A stretch of 64,000 bases of DNA, taken from positions 558,001-622,000 of the forward strand of contig NZ_SBKO01000001.1 in the NCBI RefSeq assembly GCF_004122165.1. Reading direction: 5' to 3'. Shown in pieces: positions 36,203-44,083 of this stretch; the first letter of the stretch is position 1; each line of letters opens with the position of its first letter. Origin of the DNA: Flavobacterium amnicola. GTDB lineage: Bacteria > Bacteroidota > Bacteroidia > Flavobacteriales > Flavobacteriaceae. The notes under the pieces are model-generated. The model was not told the origin of the DNA. It saw nothing but the letters and a program-made list of their open reading frames with translations, and searched no databases. The translations under genes were made by a program, and so were the position numbers.

Positions 36203-37204
36203 TTAAATAAAACTTCTAAAAATAGTGTTTCGCAATAGTATTTCAAGTAACAACAACAAACCTGCCAACCAAACAAATGGGCGGAATTTTTCATCGTAAT
36301 TCACAAACTTTAACTCTTCTATTTTGGTCGTTTCTAACTTATTAATTTCACTATAAATACGCTCTAAACTGGAATTGTCTTGGGCTCGGAAATATTTTCC
36401 ACCTGTTTTTTGCGCAATTTGTTTCATCAACTTCTCATCAATTTGCACGGGCATCATTTTAAATAAAAATCCGCCATTAGGCGCAATTGCATAAGGGAAC
36501 ATTGCATTTCCATTGGTTCCAATACCGATAGTATAGACTTTAATTCCCAAATCGGCCGCAATTTCAGCAGAAGTTTGGGGATCTAAAAAACCGGAATTAT
36601 TGACACCATCTGTCATCAAAATAATTACACGACTTTTCGCTTTGCTTTCTTTCAATCGGTTCACCGCTGTGGCTAATCCCATACCAATACCCGTTCCGTC
36701 CTGCAGCACGTTATCGTATTTTATGTCGTCAATCGCTTGTAACACTACCGCTTTATCACTCGTAACTGGTGTTTTAGTATAGGCTTCGGCGGCATAGACT
36801 ACAATTCCTATTCGGTCATTCACACGTTCTTTTACGAAATCATGTGCAACTCTTTTCAGCGCTTCCATTCGGTTTGGTTTCAAATCTTTGGCGAGCATAC
36901 TTCCAGATACATCGGTCGCGATAACAATATCAATTCCGTTGGTATTATTCGATTTATTACTTACGTCAACACTTCTAGGTCGGGCAAGCGCAATAATTAA
37001 TGAACTTAAAGCGACCAATCGCATGGCAAACAACAACGGTTTTAATTTTGGCAATATTGAGCTCGTGGTTTGAAAACCTTTTAACGAACTTATTTTAAGC
37101 GTTGGTTTTTCTTCTTTTCTCTTAAAAAAATACCAAACAACCAATAAAGGCAGTAGTACAAACAGCCAAAAGAACTCCGGATTTAAAAAAGTTACATTGG
37201 TCAT
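36203..37204 (-). CDS. batA: BatA: VWA-domain membrane protein
   Basis: Inner-membrane VWA protein of 333 aa with two N-terminal helices (about 10-28 and 57-75) and an intact MIDAS motif, DVSGS at 98-102, with MTDGVNN further on. A C-terminal helix is in PFVWLAGLLLLLEILL. It resembles BatB along its length, so the pair arose by duplication. In the MoxR/VWA model these proteins receive a MoxR-type chaperone action at the membrane. The stop and start overlap or abut those of its neighbours. Confidence 0.9.
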   Translation of the reverse strand: MTNVTFLNPEFFWLFVLLPLLVVWYFFKRKEEKPTLKISSLKGFQTTSSILPKLKPLLFAMRLVALSSLIIALARPRSVDVSNKSNNTNGIDIVIATDVSGSMLAKDLKPNRMEALKRVAHDFVKERVNDRIGIVVYAAEAYTKTPVTSDKAVVLQAIDDIKYDNVLQDGTGIGMGLATAVNRLKESKAKSRVIILMTDGVNNSGFLDPQTSAEIAADLGIKVYTIGIGTNGNAMFPYAIAPNGGFLFKMMPVQIDEKLMKQIAQKTGGKYFRAQDNSSLERIYSEINKLETTKIEELKFVNYDEKFRPFVWLAGLLLLLEILLRNTIFRSFI

Positions 37205-38802
37205 TATTGTGCTGTTTTTAGTTCCACAGAGTTCAACATTCGTTCGGAAATTTTCTTAGCGTTTTCATCTCCATCTTGATGCACAATCATGATTTGTTGT
37301 AAGCCTCCTGATTGGCTGAATAGTAAAATTTCGTAATACAATTTTTCATTTTCCACCGTAAGCGTTCCGAAACCTTTAATGCCTTTGAATCCTTTCTCAG
37401 TGCTAAATTCTTCTTGTTTTGAAATGATGTTTTTACACCCTTGCGACTCTAATGTTTGGATGGTTCCGTTTAAGGCTTGGGTTAAATCGATTTCTGTTTC
37501 CTGTTTGAATTTGGTAGTAGAAACGGCAATCGTAAAGCTTTCGAAAACACTTCCATAAGCAAACATTTGCATGTCTTTAATGAGTGCTATAGCATCTTTT
37601 GGAACCGCTTTAGACACATCCATTCGTTTTAAAACTTTGGGAGTTTCAATTACAACAGAAGGTTCTCCGTATTCCGATTTTATCCAATCGCTATTTAATA
37701 ATTCTTTGGTAGAATGGCCGGTAAATCCGTTTTTCACATAATCAATGCCTTTGGTCACAATAGTAAAAACCAAGACACAACTTAAAACCAATCCTGTAAT
37801 TCCGCCCAATGCCACCAAACGTTTTTTACGCTCTTGTTTTTTGAGAAACTCTTCTTGCTCTTTTTTCCACTTCAAACTGTTTTCATCTACCACAACCGGA
37901 ATGGCTTTATCGATGGTCACAATAGAATTTTCAATTTTCTTTCTGTCCTCTGCAATTTCAAAATCGAGTGGTTTTGATTTGGCAAATTTCACCAAATCGG
38001 CTTGCTTTAGGACTTTTTCCAAGCCTTCTAAAGTATCTTTCGATAGTTTTAATTTTTTCTTATTGGACGCTACGCGAAGTGCAGCAATCAATTCGGAAGT
38101 CGTACTTTCCTTCGCTGGAATTTCGATAGCTTCTTCGATATAATCACGCGCAATATCGGTCAATTCTGAGTAATATTCTTTGACTTCCCCTTTTTCTAAT
38201 AACTGCTTATTTTCAAGAAGTACCAGTAAACTGGTTGCTTTTTCGATAGGAGAATTATAGGTAATTTCTTTTTCTTTAGGTTTTTGATTTTTCTTCCAAA
38301 GATAATATGCCAAATACCCAATTCCTGATAGTAAAATAACGGCTAAAAGATATTTCCACCAATCGCCCATAGGTCTTTCTGCGGCAATGATCGGTTTGAT
38401 GTCATACATTTTTTGTTTCAAGGTGTCGACTTTGACACTGAAAACTTCCACTTTGATACTGTCGGAAAAAACTGGTTTCTTATCAATTAGAACTGGAATT
38501 CTTGGAATAACGTATTTCCCAGAATCAAACTGCGTCAATCCGTATTTTTTAATTAATGCGTAATTCGATTCTTCCTTGATGGTATCGATTGGATAGGATT
38601 CAATAACCTCTAAAGCACCAAAATTGTTGGCTTTTGGAAACGCAACTTGCGTAGAAGGTTTTGCCTTAACTTTTAAAGTCAACGTAAATTGTGCTCCAAT
38701 TTTATTCTTGGTCGTATCAATTTTGGTCTCCAAGGATTGTGCAAACACAATGGATTGGAATAGTAGTATTAAAAAGAAACAATATTTTTTTATCACTTTC
38801 AT
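37204..38802 (-). CDS. BatD-like membrane protein of the Bat operon
   Basis: A 532-aa protein between the DUF58 gene and batA. It has a signal peptide (YCFFLILLFQSIVFAQ), a BatD-like periplasmic beta-sandwich (about 20-135, SLETKIDTTKNKIGAQFTLTLKVKA) and a helix at about 149-169. A cytoplasmic helical segment (about 185-300) resembles the tail of BatD. A second helix (about 331-352) leads to an extra C-terminal domain (about 380-530) of unknown type, which contains FAYGSVFESFTIAVSTTKFKQE. I infer a partial BatD paralogue. Its start shares sequence with the end of batA's upstream region (1-base overlap at 37204). Confidence 0.82.
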   Translation of the reverse strand: MKVIKKYCFFLILLFQSIVFAQSLETKIDTTKNKIGAQFTLTLKVKAKPSTQVAFPKANNFGALEVIESYPIDTIKEESNYALIKKYGLTQFDSGKYVIPRIPVLIDKKPVFSDSIKVEVFSVKVDTLKQKMYDIKPIIAAERPMGDWWKYLLAVILLSGIGYLAYYLWKKNQKPKEKEITYNSPIEKATSLLVLLENKQLLEKGEVKEYYSELTDIARDYIEEAIEIPAKESTTSELIAALRVASNKKKLKLSKDTLEGLEKVLKQADLVKFAKSKPLDFEIAEDRKKIENSIVTIDKAIPVVVDENSLKWKKEQEEFLKKQERKKRLVALGGITGLVLSCVLVFTIVTKGIDYVKNGFTGHSTKELLNSDWIKSEYGEPSVVIETPKVLKRMDVSKAVPKDAIALIKDMQMFAYGSVFESFTIAVSTTKFKQETEIDLTQALNGTIQTLESQGCKNIISKQEEFSTEKGFKGIKGFGTLTVENEKLYYEILLFSQSGGLQQIMIVHQDGDENAKKISERMLNSVELKTAQ

Positions 38803-38808
38803 TACTCT

Positions 38809-39675
38809 TTATCTCGATTTAAAATAACCCAACAGTTTCGTCACATAACTTTCATCCACTCTGGTATTTACAACACCTGAACCACATTTAGAAAAAATAG
38901 CTGCAAAATAATTCACTTTTTCGTGATAGTATTTTTCGTATTGCAAACGAACATTTTTGGAACCCGTATTCACCCATTGTGTTTGACCACTTTCGGCATC
39001 TTGCATGGCAACCAAGCCAATATTTGGCATGTTGGATTCTCTAATATCAAATACTCGAACACCTGTGATGTCGTGTTTTTTACTCGCAATTTTCAATGTT
39101 TTTTCGTAATCGTCATCCGCAATAAAATCGGAAATCATAAAAACAATGGCTTTTTTCTTTTGCGTTGCCGATAAAAATTGCAAAGCCTGACTAATATTGG
39201 TCTTTTTGCTTTTCGGTTGAAATTCGATTAGTTCGCGAATGATTCTAAGTACGTGTGGTTTTCCTTTTTTGGGTGGAATGTATAGTTCGATTTGATCTGA
39301 AAATAAAATCAATCCGATTTTGTCATTATTTTGAGTCGCCGAAAACGCTAGAGTCGCTGCAATTTCGGTAACGATTTCACTCTTTAATTGATTTTTAGTT
39401 CCGAAACTCTCCGAACCCGAAATATCCACCATCAACATCATGGTCAATTCGCGTTCTTCTTCAAAAACCTTTACATAAGGCTCATTATAGCGGGCTGTTA
39501 CATTCCAGTCGATGGCACGAACATCATCGCCATATTGGTACTGACGTACTTCAGAAAAAGTCATTCCGCGTCCTTTAAAAGACGTATGGTATTCGCCCGA
39601 AAAAATATGATCGCTCAATCTTCGGGTTTTGATTTCTATTTTACGAACTTTTTTAAGTAACTCCTTGGTATCCAT
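38809..39675 (-). CDS. DUF58 / VWA-like protein of the Bat operon
   Basis: A 288-aa cytoplasmic protein. The DUF58 signature is GDDVRAIDWNVTARYNEPYVKVFEEERE (about residues 50-77). A VWA-type fold follows with MIDAS-like DISGS (about 84-88) and VFMISDFIADDDYE. DUF58 proteins nearly always pair with MoxR ATPases, as here. No membrane helix is present. The gene is separated from moxR by a 40-base gap filled with a word repeat and is 6 bases from the next gene. Confidence 0.92.
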   Translation of the reverse strand: MDTKELLKKVRKIEIKTRRLSDHIFSGEYHTSFKGRGMTFSEVRQYQYGDDVRAIDWNVTARYNEPYVKVFEEERELTMMLMVDISGSESFGTKNQLKSEIVTEIAATLAFSATQNNDKIGLILFSDQIELYIPPKKGKPHVLRIIRELIEFQPKSKKTNISQALQFLSATQKKKAIVFMISDFIADDDYEKTLKIASKKHDITGVRVFDIRESNMPNIGLVAMQDAESGQTQWVNTGSKNVRLQYEKYYHEKVNYFAAIFSKCGSGVVNTRVDESYVTKLLGYFKSR

Positions 39676-39680
39676 TTCGG

Positions 39681-39709
39681 TGAACAGTTTTCGGTTAACG
39701 GTTTACAGA
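39681..39709. repeat. 'GAACAG...GGTTAACGGTTTACAG' word repeat inside the Bat operon
   Basis: It fills most of the moxR-DUF58 gap and shares the words GTTTACAG and GAACAG/CACAG with the pheS-upstream gap at 30651-30680. Confidence 0.5.
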
Positions 39710-39715
39710 TTTCTA

Positions 39716-40720
39716 CTAAGGAACCTCAATTTCGTTTACAATTTTGTTGATAATTTCAACAGAAGTAATGTTTTCTGCTTCGGCTTCATACGTAATTCCG
39801 ATACGGTGACGCAATACATCATGAACCACAGCACGAACATCTTCTGGAATTACATACCCACGACGTTTGATAAATGCATAACATTTGGCCGCCATCGCTA
39901 AATTGATACTTCCACGAGGAGAAGCTCCGAAACTGATTAATGGTTTTAAGGATTCTAATTTGTATTTCTCAGGATAACGCGTCGCAAAGATGATATCTAG
40001 AATATATTTTTCAATTTTTTCATCCATGTAAACTTCACGAACAGCTTCTTGTGCTCTAAGGATTTGCTCGACAGAAACCACAGGATTAACTTTTGCAAAT
40101 CCGCCGTTTAAGTTTTGACGAATGACCATGCGCTCGTCTTCCATTTTAGGATAATCAATAACCGTTTTTAGCATAAAACGATCGACTTGTGCTTCTGGTA
40201 AAGGGTACGTTCCTTCTTGTTCTACTGGATTTTGTGTCGCCAAAACCAAAAAAGGCTTGTCTAACTTAAAAGTTGTATCGCCGATGGTTACTTGTTTTTC
40301 CTGCATGGCTTCCAACAGTGCCGATTGTACTTTGGCAGGCGCACGGTTGATCTCATCAGCAAGGACGAAATTAGCAAATACAGGTCCTTTTTTTATAGAA
40401 AAGGCATTTTCTTTAATATTGTAAATCATGGTTCCTACTACATCGGCAGGAAGTAAATCGGGAGTAAACTGAATACGACTAAAACTTCCGTGAACGGCTT
40501 GTGATAGGGTATTAATCGCTAAAGTTTTTGCCAAACCTGGCACCCCTTCCAACAAAATATGTCCTTGTCCTAATAGCCCGATTAGCAATCGCTCGATCAT
40601 GTGCTTTTGACCCACAATTACTTTGTTCATTTCCATGGTAAGAAGGTCTATAAATGCACTCTCTCTTTCTATTTTTTCATTAATCGCTCTAATGTCTAAA
40701 GTGGTTGTATTTTCTTCCAT
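39716..40720 (-). CDS. moxR: MoxR-family AAA+ ATPase
   Basis: Cytoplasmic AAA+ ATPase of 334 aa, probably a chaperone-like motor for the VWA proteins encoded downstream. Walker A is GVPGLAKT (59-66), Walker B/sensor region NFVLADEINRAPAKVQSALLEAMQE (about 117-141), and sensor 1 VLATQNPVEQEGTYPLPEAQVDRF. It is the first gene of an eight-gene cluster and has about 250 bases of upstream sequence. The ATG at 40720 (MEENTTTLDIRAINEKIERE) gives a normal N-terminus. Confidence 0.95.
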   Translation of the reverse strand: MEENTTTLDIRAINEKIERESAFIDLLTMEMNKVIVGQKHMIERLLIGLLGQGHILLEGVPGLAKTLAINTLSQAVHGSFSRIQFTPDLLPADVVGTMIYNIKENAFSIKKGPVFANFVLADEINRAPAKVQSALLEAMQEKQVTIGDTTFKLDKPFLVLATQNPVEQEGTYPLPEAQVDRFMLKTVIDYPKMEDERMVIRQNLNGGFAKVNPVVSVEQILRAQEAVREVYMDEKIEKYILDIIFATRYPEKYKLESLKPLISFGASPRGSINLAMAAKCYAFIKRRGYVIPEDVRAVVHDVLRHRIGITYEAEAENITSVEIINKIVNEIEVP

Positions 40721-40904
40721 TACTGCATTTTTTTAGGCCGTGAATTTAACATCTTAATTAATACGACGCAAATTGAAAATTAAATTAGTTTTTTGGTGTT
40801 AATAATGCGTTAAATGTTAAAATTATAGACTGATTTTAAGGATAGTTTAGGATTCCATTTTAGTATTTTTAAGACTTGGCCTCTAAAAACTGTTTTTACA
40901 AAAT

Positions 40905-40956
40905 AAAATACACCAATCAAATCAAGCAGTACTACTCTCTTCGATTGGTGTATTTT
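40905..40956 (-). terminator. terminator of the DUF4382 lipoprotein gene
   Basis: AAAATACACCAATC and GATTGGTGTATTTT form a perfect 14-bp stem with a 24-base loop after the stop codon, reading toward moxR's upstream region. Confidence 0.75.
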
Positions 40957-40973
40957 AGTAAAATTTGTTAGGT

Positions 40974-41798
40974 TTATTCGAGGACTTGCACCCCAACATT
41001 GGTTGCTTGACCATTTTCAACCACAATATTTTCAATACTTACTGGTAATAGTCCAGAAGTGCTATCTGGGGTTAGTGTTAAAGTATAGGTTCCAGCAGGA
41101 ATACCATTAATTTGAAATTTCCCTTCCGCATTGGTAAAAGCAGAAACAACTGTTCCATTTACATCCACTGCCGCTAATACCTGAACGCCCGGAGGTGTGG
41201 TCGTTACAGAGCCTTTAATAATGCCTGACGTTGAATTAGAAACGACCCGAATCACTGGATTTAAATTATAATTTCCGGAAGATCCTGCTTCCACCACGAT
41301 GGATTGATTGACATCAAAATCAAGCAGAAAATTATACGTGATGTCTGGAAGCAATATTGTATTTACTTTTATTTTCAATCCAGATTGTTGTGCACTCGGG
41401 GTATTCAAAGGATAGGTCACGCCGTCTTTAACAACCGTATTATTATCCCCTAATAGCAATCTTATTTGGCCTAAATTTCCTGATGGAACTAGTACATTAT
41501 TTGCCAGCACAACATTGAATCCACCAGTCAAATCTAATAAATTGTAAACTTGAGGAGTAAATGTACCAATACTAATCCACCCATTTTCTCCTGTATCGGA
41601 AGTACCTTTCACCAGCACGTCCAATACCTCCACATTGACCTCATCATAATCCCCTGGAGCATCTGTCATTCTTACTGTCATAGTTGATGTTCTTGGTACT
41701 TCAAGACTATCATCATCACTATCATTACAGCTTAGAAAAAGTAAAGTCGTAAAAATTACCACTAATACGCTTATCCATTTAAATTTACTCATTTTCAT
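40974..41798 (-). CDS. DUF4382 lipoprotein with carboxypeptidase-regulatory-like domain
   Basis: A 274-aa lipoprotein with lipobox LFLSC (Cys about 24), followed by an acidic DSDDDS stretch that in Bacteroidota often favours surface export. The DUF4382 domain (about 37-185) has the typical TMTVRMTDAPGDYDEVNVEVLDVLV opening. A C-terminal carboxypeptidase-regulatory-like (Ig-type) domain (about 190-274) includes GSVTTTPPGVQVLAAVDVNGT and AEGKFQINGIPAGTYTLTLTP. No ligand is known. It has its own terminator. A start at the second Met (41792) is also possible. Confidence 0.85.
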   Translation of the reverse strand: MKMSKFKWISVLVVIFTTLLFLSCNDSDDDSLEVPRTSTMTVRMTDAPGDYDEVNVEVLDVLVKGTSDTGENGWISIGTFTPQVYNLLDLTGGFNVVLANNVLVPSGNLGQIRLLLGDNNTVVKDGVTYPLNTPSAQQSGLKIKVNTILLPDITYNFLLDFDVNQSIVVEAGSSGNYNLNPVIRVVSNSTSGIIKGSVTTTPPGVQVLAAVDVNGTVVSAFTNAEGKFQINGIPAGTYTLTLTPDSTSGLLPVSIENIVVENGQATNVGVQVLE

Positions 41799-41871
41799 GT
41801 CTCGGAAATTTAAAATTAATGGTATGATAACGTGAAAAAATGTAATTTAGTATTTCAATGGTTCCTTAACA

Positions 41872-43008
41872 ATGATAAACAAACGCCTACTTATCAAGAA
41901 TTTACTTGCTCATAATGATGAGAACAGTTTTTATGATAAAAAGCGGCAACTTAATTTACATTCTCGAGAAGGGAAAGGAAAATTTTTAAAGCATATTTGT
42001 GCGTTATCCAATTCGAATCCGAATAACAACTCCTATATTGTGGTAGGTGTGGAAGATAAAGACAATGAAATTGTTGGCGATGATTTTTTTGATGATAGTC
42101 GGATCCAGAATTTAGTGAATGCTTTTTTGGAAAATCCACCGAAAATTCAATATGAAAATGTGCCTTTCCCGAATTTACCCAAAGAAAAAGTGGTAGGTTT
42201 GGTCACTATTAAACCGAATCATAAAACTTCGTTTTTCAAAAAAGGCATCCATACCATCGAACCAAACTCCACCTTTGTGCGCATTGGAAGCAACACATTA
42301 CCCACAATCGAAAAAATCCCTTTCAACAAACAGAATATTGAAACTGTCATTAGCATCGAAAATAATTCTAGAAACAGTATTGCCCATACGCTAGAAGGGG
42401 TATTGGATTTTATGAACGTTCGTCATAAAGATATGTTTACAGAACATTATGTTTTTAAAGAATTATTTGTGGTTTGTTGGGCGGGAAATAAGAAAAAAAT
42501 TCGGGATAAAACTTACTTTTCAAGGGTGGATATCGAATTAATCAACGAACAAATTAAACTGTTTTATTCGGCACAAGATGAAGTAACTCTGGAATGTACC
42601 GATAGCTCGTTTATTATTACCGAGTATGTTCCGTTGGGATTGAACGACAAAACGAGTTATTATCCGTTGGAAAAAGTCATTCTCACCTTTTTTGACAATG
42701 GCTATTACAAAATGGAAACCGAGATGCTTTTTGAGCCTCCTCAATTCAATAAAAAAATGTTGCATCACATTTATAACTCCAATAAATCGCTGTTAGAAAA
42801 AATTCAGAAAAAAGTTGTTTTAACGGAACGAGAAGAAAAGGATTTATATAATTTACCTTCTACTTTTATGCTGTGTTACTTAAACGGATTTGATGATGCC
42901 AAGCAACGATTGATTGATGCGAAACTGATACTCAAACTATTTCCTTCTGTCTATTTGAATTTTAAAGAAGTCATGCGGGTGTTACGAAAAATGAAGTATA
43001 GCCATTGA
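41872..43008 (+). CDS. AlbA_2 (Schlafen-type) domain protein
   Basis: A 378-aa cytoplasmic protein. The N-terminal half (about 25-150) matches the AlbA_2/divergent AAA-4 'Schlafen' domain. An acidic residue in NENSFYDKK is followed by GKGKFLKHICALSNSNPNNNSYIVVGVEDKDNEIVG and, later, TFVRIGSNTLPTIEKI. The C-terminal half (about 150-378) has no domain I recognise and no HTH or transposase part. AlbA_2 domains occur in putative nucleic-acid-binding regulators, tRNA-cleaving Schlafens and some defence genes. The role here is open. It stands alone, with no partner gene, between a lipoprotein gene and a two-component system. Confidence 0.75.
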   Translation: MINKRLLIKNLLAHNDENSFYDKKRQLNLHSREGKGKFLKHICALSNSNPNNNSYIVVGVEDKDNEIVGDDFFDDSRIQNLVNAFLENPPKIQYENVPFPNLPKEKVVGLVTIKPNHKTSFFKKGIHTIEPNSTFVRIGSNTLPTIEKIPFNKQNIETVISIENNSRNSIAHTLEGVLDFMNVRHKDMFTEHYVFKELFVVCWAGNKKKIRDKTYFSRVDIELINEQIKLFYSAQDEVTLECTDSSFIITEYVPLGLNDKTSYYPLEKVILTFFDNGYYKMETEMLFEPPQFNKKMLHHIYNSNKSLLEKIQKKVVLTEREEKDLYNLPSTFMLCYLNGFDDAKQRLIDAKLILKLFPSVYLNFKEVMRVLRKMKYSH

Positions 43009-43023
43009 AGTTATAGCAACTGT

Positions 43024-43335
43024 TTATAAAAATATAGAAACAAACGGTTTTTTGATGCTTTTTAAGTTATGATACGTCATCATCAGCCAAAGAAAAAACA
43101 AACCTAAAAGATTAAAAAAAAGTGCAAAACCCACCTTTTCATTATTTATGGTTAAGTACGTATTTTCGAAAGAAAAATTGTTGATTTGAAAGGATGGTTC
43201 GCTGTATTTTGGAAAATATACGATAGCAAGATAAAATACATTTCCAACAAATACCATAAAAATAGCCAAAGCAAGGCTAGAAACTAGCAGTTTTATTTTT
43301 TCTGATTGCTCTATTTTTGGCGCATTGGTTACCAT
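43024..43335 (-). CDS. small membrane protein of unknown function
   Basis: A 103-aa protein with two hydrophobic helices (LLVSSLALAIFMVFVGNVFYLAIVYF, about 16-41, and FALFFNLLGLFFLWLMMTY, about 70-88) around a short soluble loop. I know no family. It is convergent with the AlbA_2 gene, 15 bases away, and reads in the same direction as the two-component genes upstream. No ribosome site or promoter is distinctive, so it remains a moderately supported gene. Confidence 0.6.
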   Translation of the reverse strand: MVTNAPKIEQSEKIKLLVSSLALAIFMVFVGNVFYLAIVYFPKYSEPSFQINNFSFENTYLTINNEKVGFALFFNLLGLFFLWLMMTYHNLKSIKKPFVSIFL

Positions 43336-43431
43336 GATTTCAAGGTTTTAATTCTTTTGGAAATTATACCTTAAAGTTCTCATTTTTTGCAAAAAAACAG
43401 CTGTGGTTTTTCCGTACTTTTTGTTAAATTT

Positions 43432-44082
43432 TTAAAGTAGTCCTGCTTTTTTTGCTTCTCTTAAAATATCCTCATCGCTGGCTTTTTTTAGTCCGAAGTA
43501 ATCCCTTATTTGAGTTTTTCTTTTTTCCACACTACTCATTGAAATATTAATGTAATTCGGAATACTTTTTGTTTTTATACCTTGTGATAATAAGGTGATG
43601 ATTTTTCTATTGTAGTCATCCAAATAGACTTTGTTGGCGAGTAATTCTTTTACATTATGGGTCACCGTAGCACTTCTATAGTTTTCGCCGTTTACAATTT
43701 TTTCAAAAGCAATTAGAAGTTCATCGGCACTAAAATCACTTTTAACTAGAAGGCCATCGGGATCTGTAGCAATAATGATATCGTAAAGTATTATTGATTC
43801 GGAATGAGAGGTAAGAATGACAATTTTCGATTTTATTTCTTTTTTTCGAATAAATTTTGCCAAATCGACCCCATTATGAATGTTTTGCTCTTCGAAGGGC
43901 GGCAAGCTATAGTCCAAAAAAACAATATCAAACTTAGTTGAATTTAGAAGTTGATAGGCCGTTTCACAATTATAAGCCACAGCGGTTTCAATTTCATAAC
44001 CCGATGTATTATAGGATAGAATTATTTTGTATCCTTCGATCATGGAAGGATGATCATCGACCATTAAAACTTTTAATTTCAT
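43432..44082 (-). CDS. LuxR/NarL-type response regulator
   Basis: A 216-aa regulator with a receiver domain (about 1-125). The acidic pair is Asp9/Asp10, the phospho-acceptor is Asp57 in VFLDYS, and the KSDFS lysine is present. A C-terminal HTH (about 150-216) contains LLSQGIKTKSIPNYINISMSSVEKRKTQI. The HTH departs from the classic GxxxxEIA pattern of LuxR proteins. It lies one base after the histidine kinase gene, which must be its partner. Target genes are not visible. The nearest candidates are the small secreted peptide gene upstream and the membrane protein gene downstream. Confidence 0.9.
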   Translation of the reverse strand: MKLKVLMVDDHPSMIEGYKIILSYNTSGYEIETAVAYNCETAYQLLNSTKFDIVFLDYSLPPFEEQNIHNGVDLAKFIRKKEIKSKIVILTSHSESIILYDIIIATDPDGLLVKSDFSADELLIAFEKIVNGENYRSATVTHNVKELLANKVYLDDYNRKIITLLSQGIKTKSIPNYINISMSSVEKRKTQIRDYFGLKKASDEDILREAKKAGLL

Positions 44083-44083
44083 T

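Noticed and set aside
41951-42768. Antisense frames inside the AlbA_2 gene as possible toxin or antitoxin genes.
   Set aside because: They have no ribosome site, no domain pattern and codon-position composition of a shadow frame.
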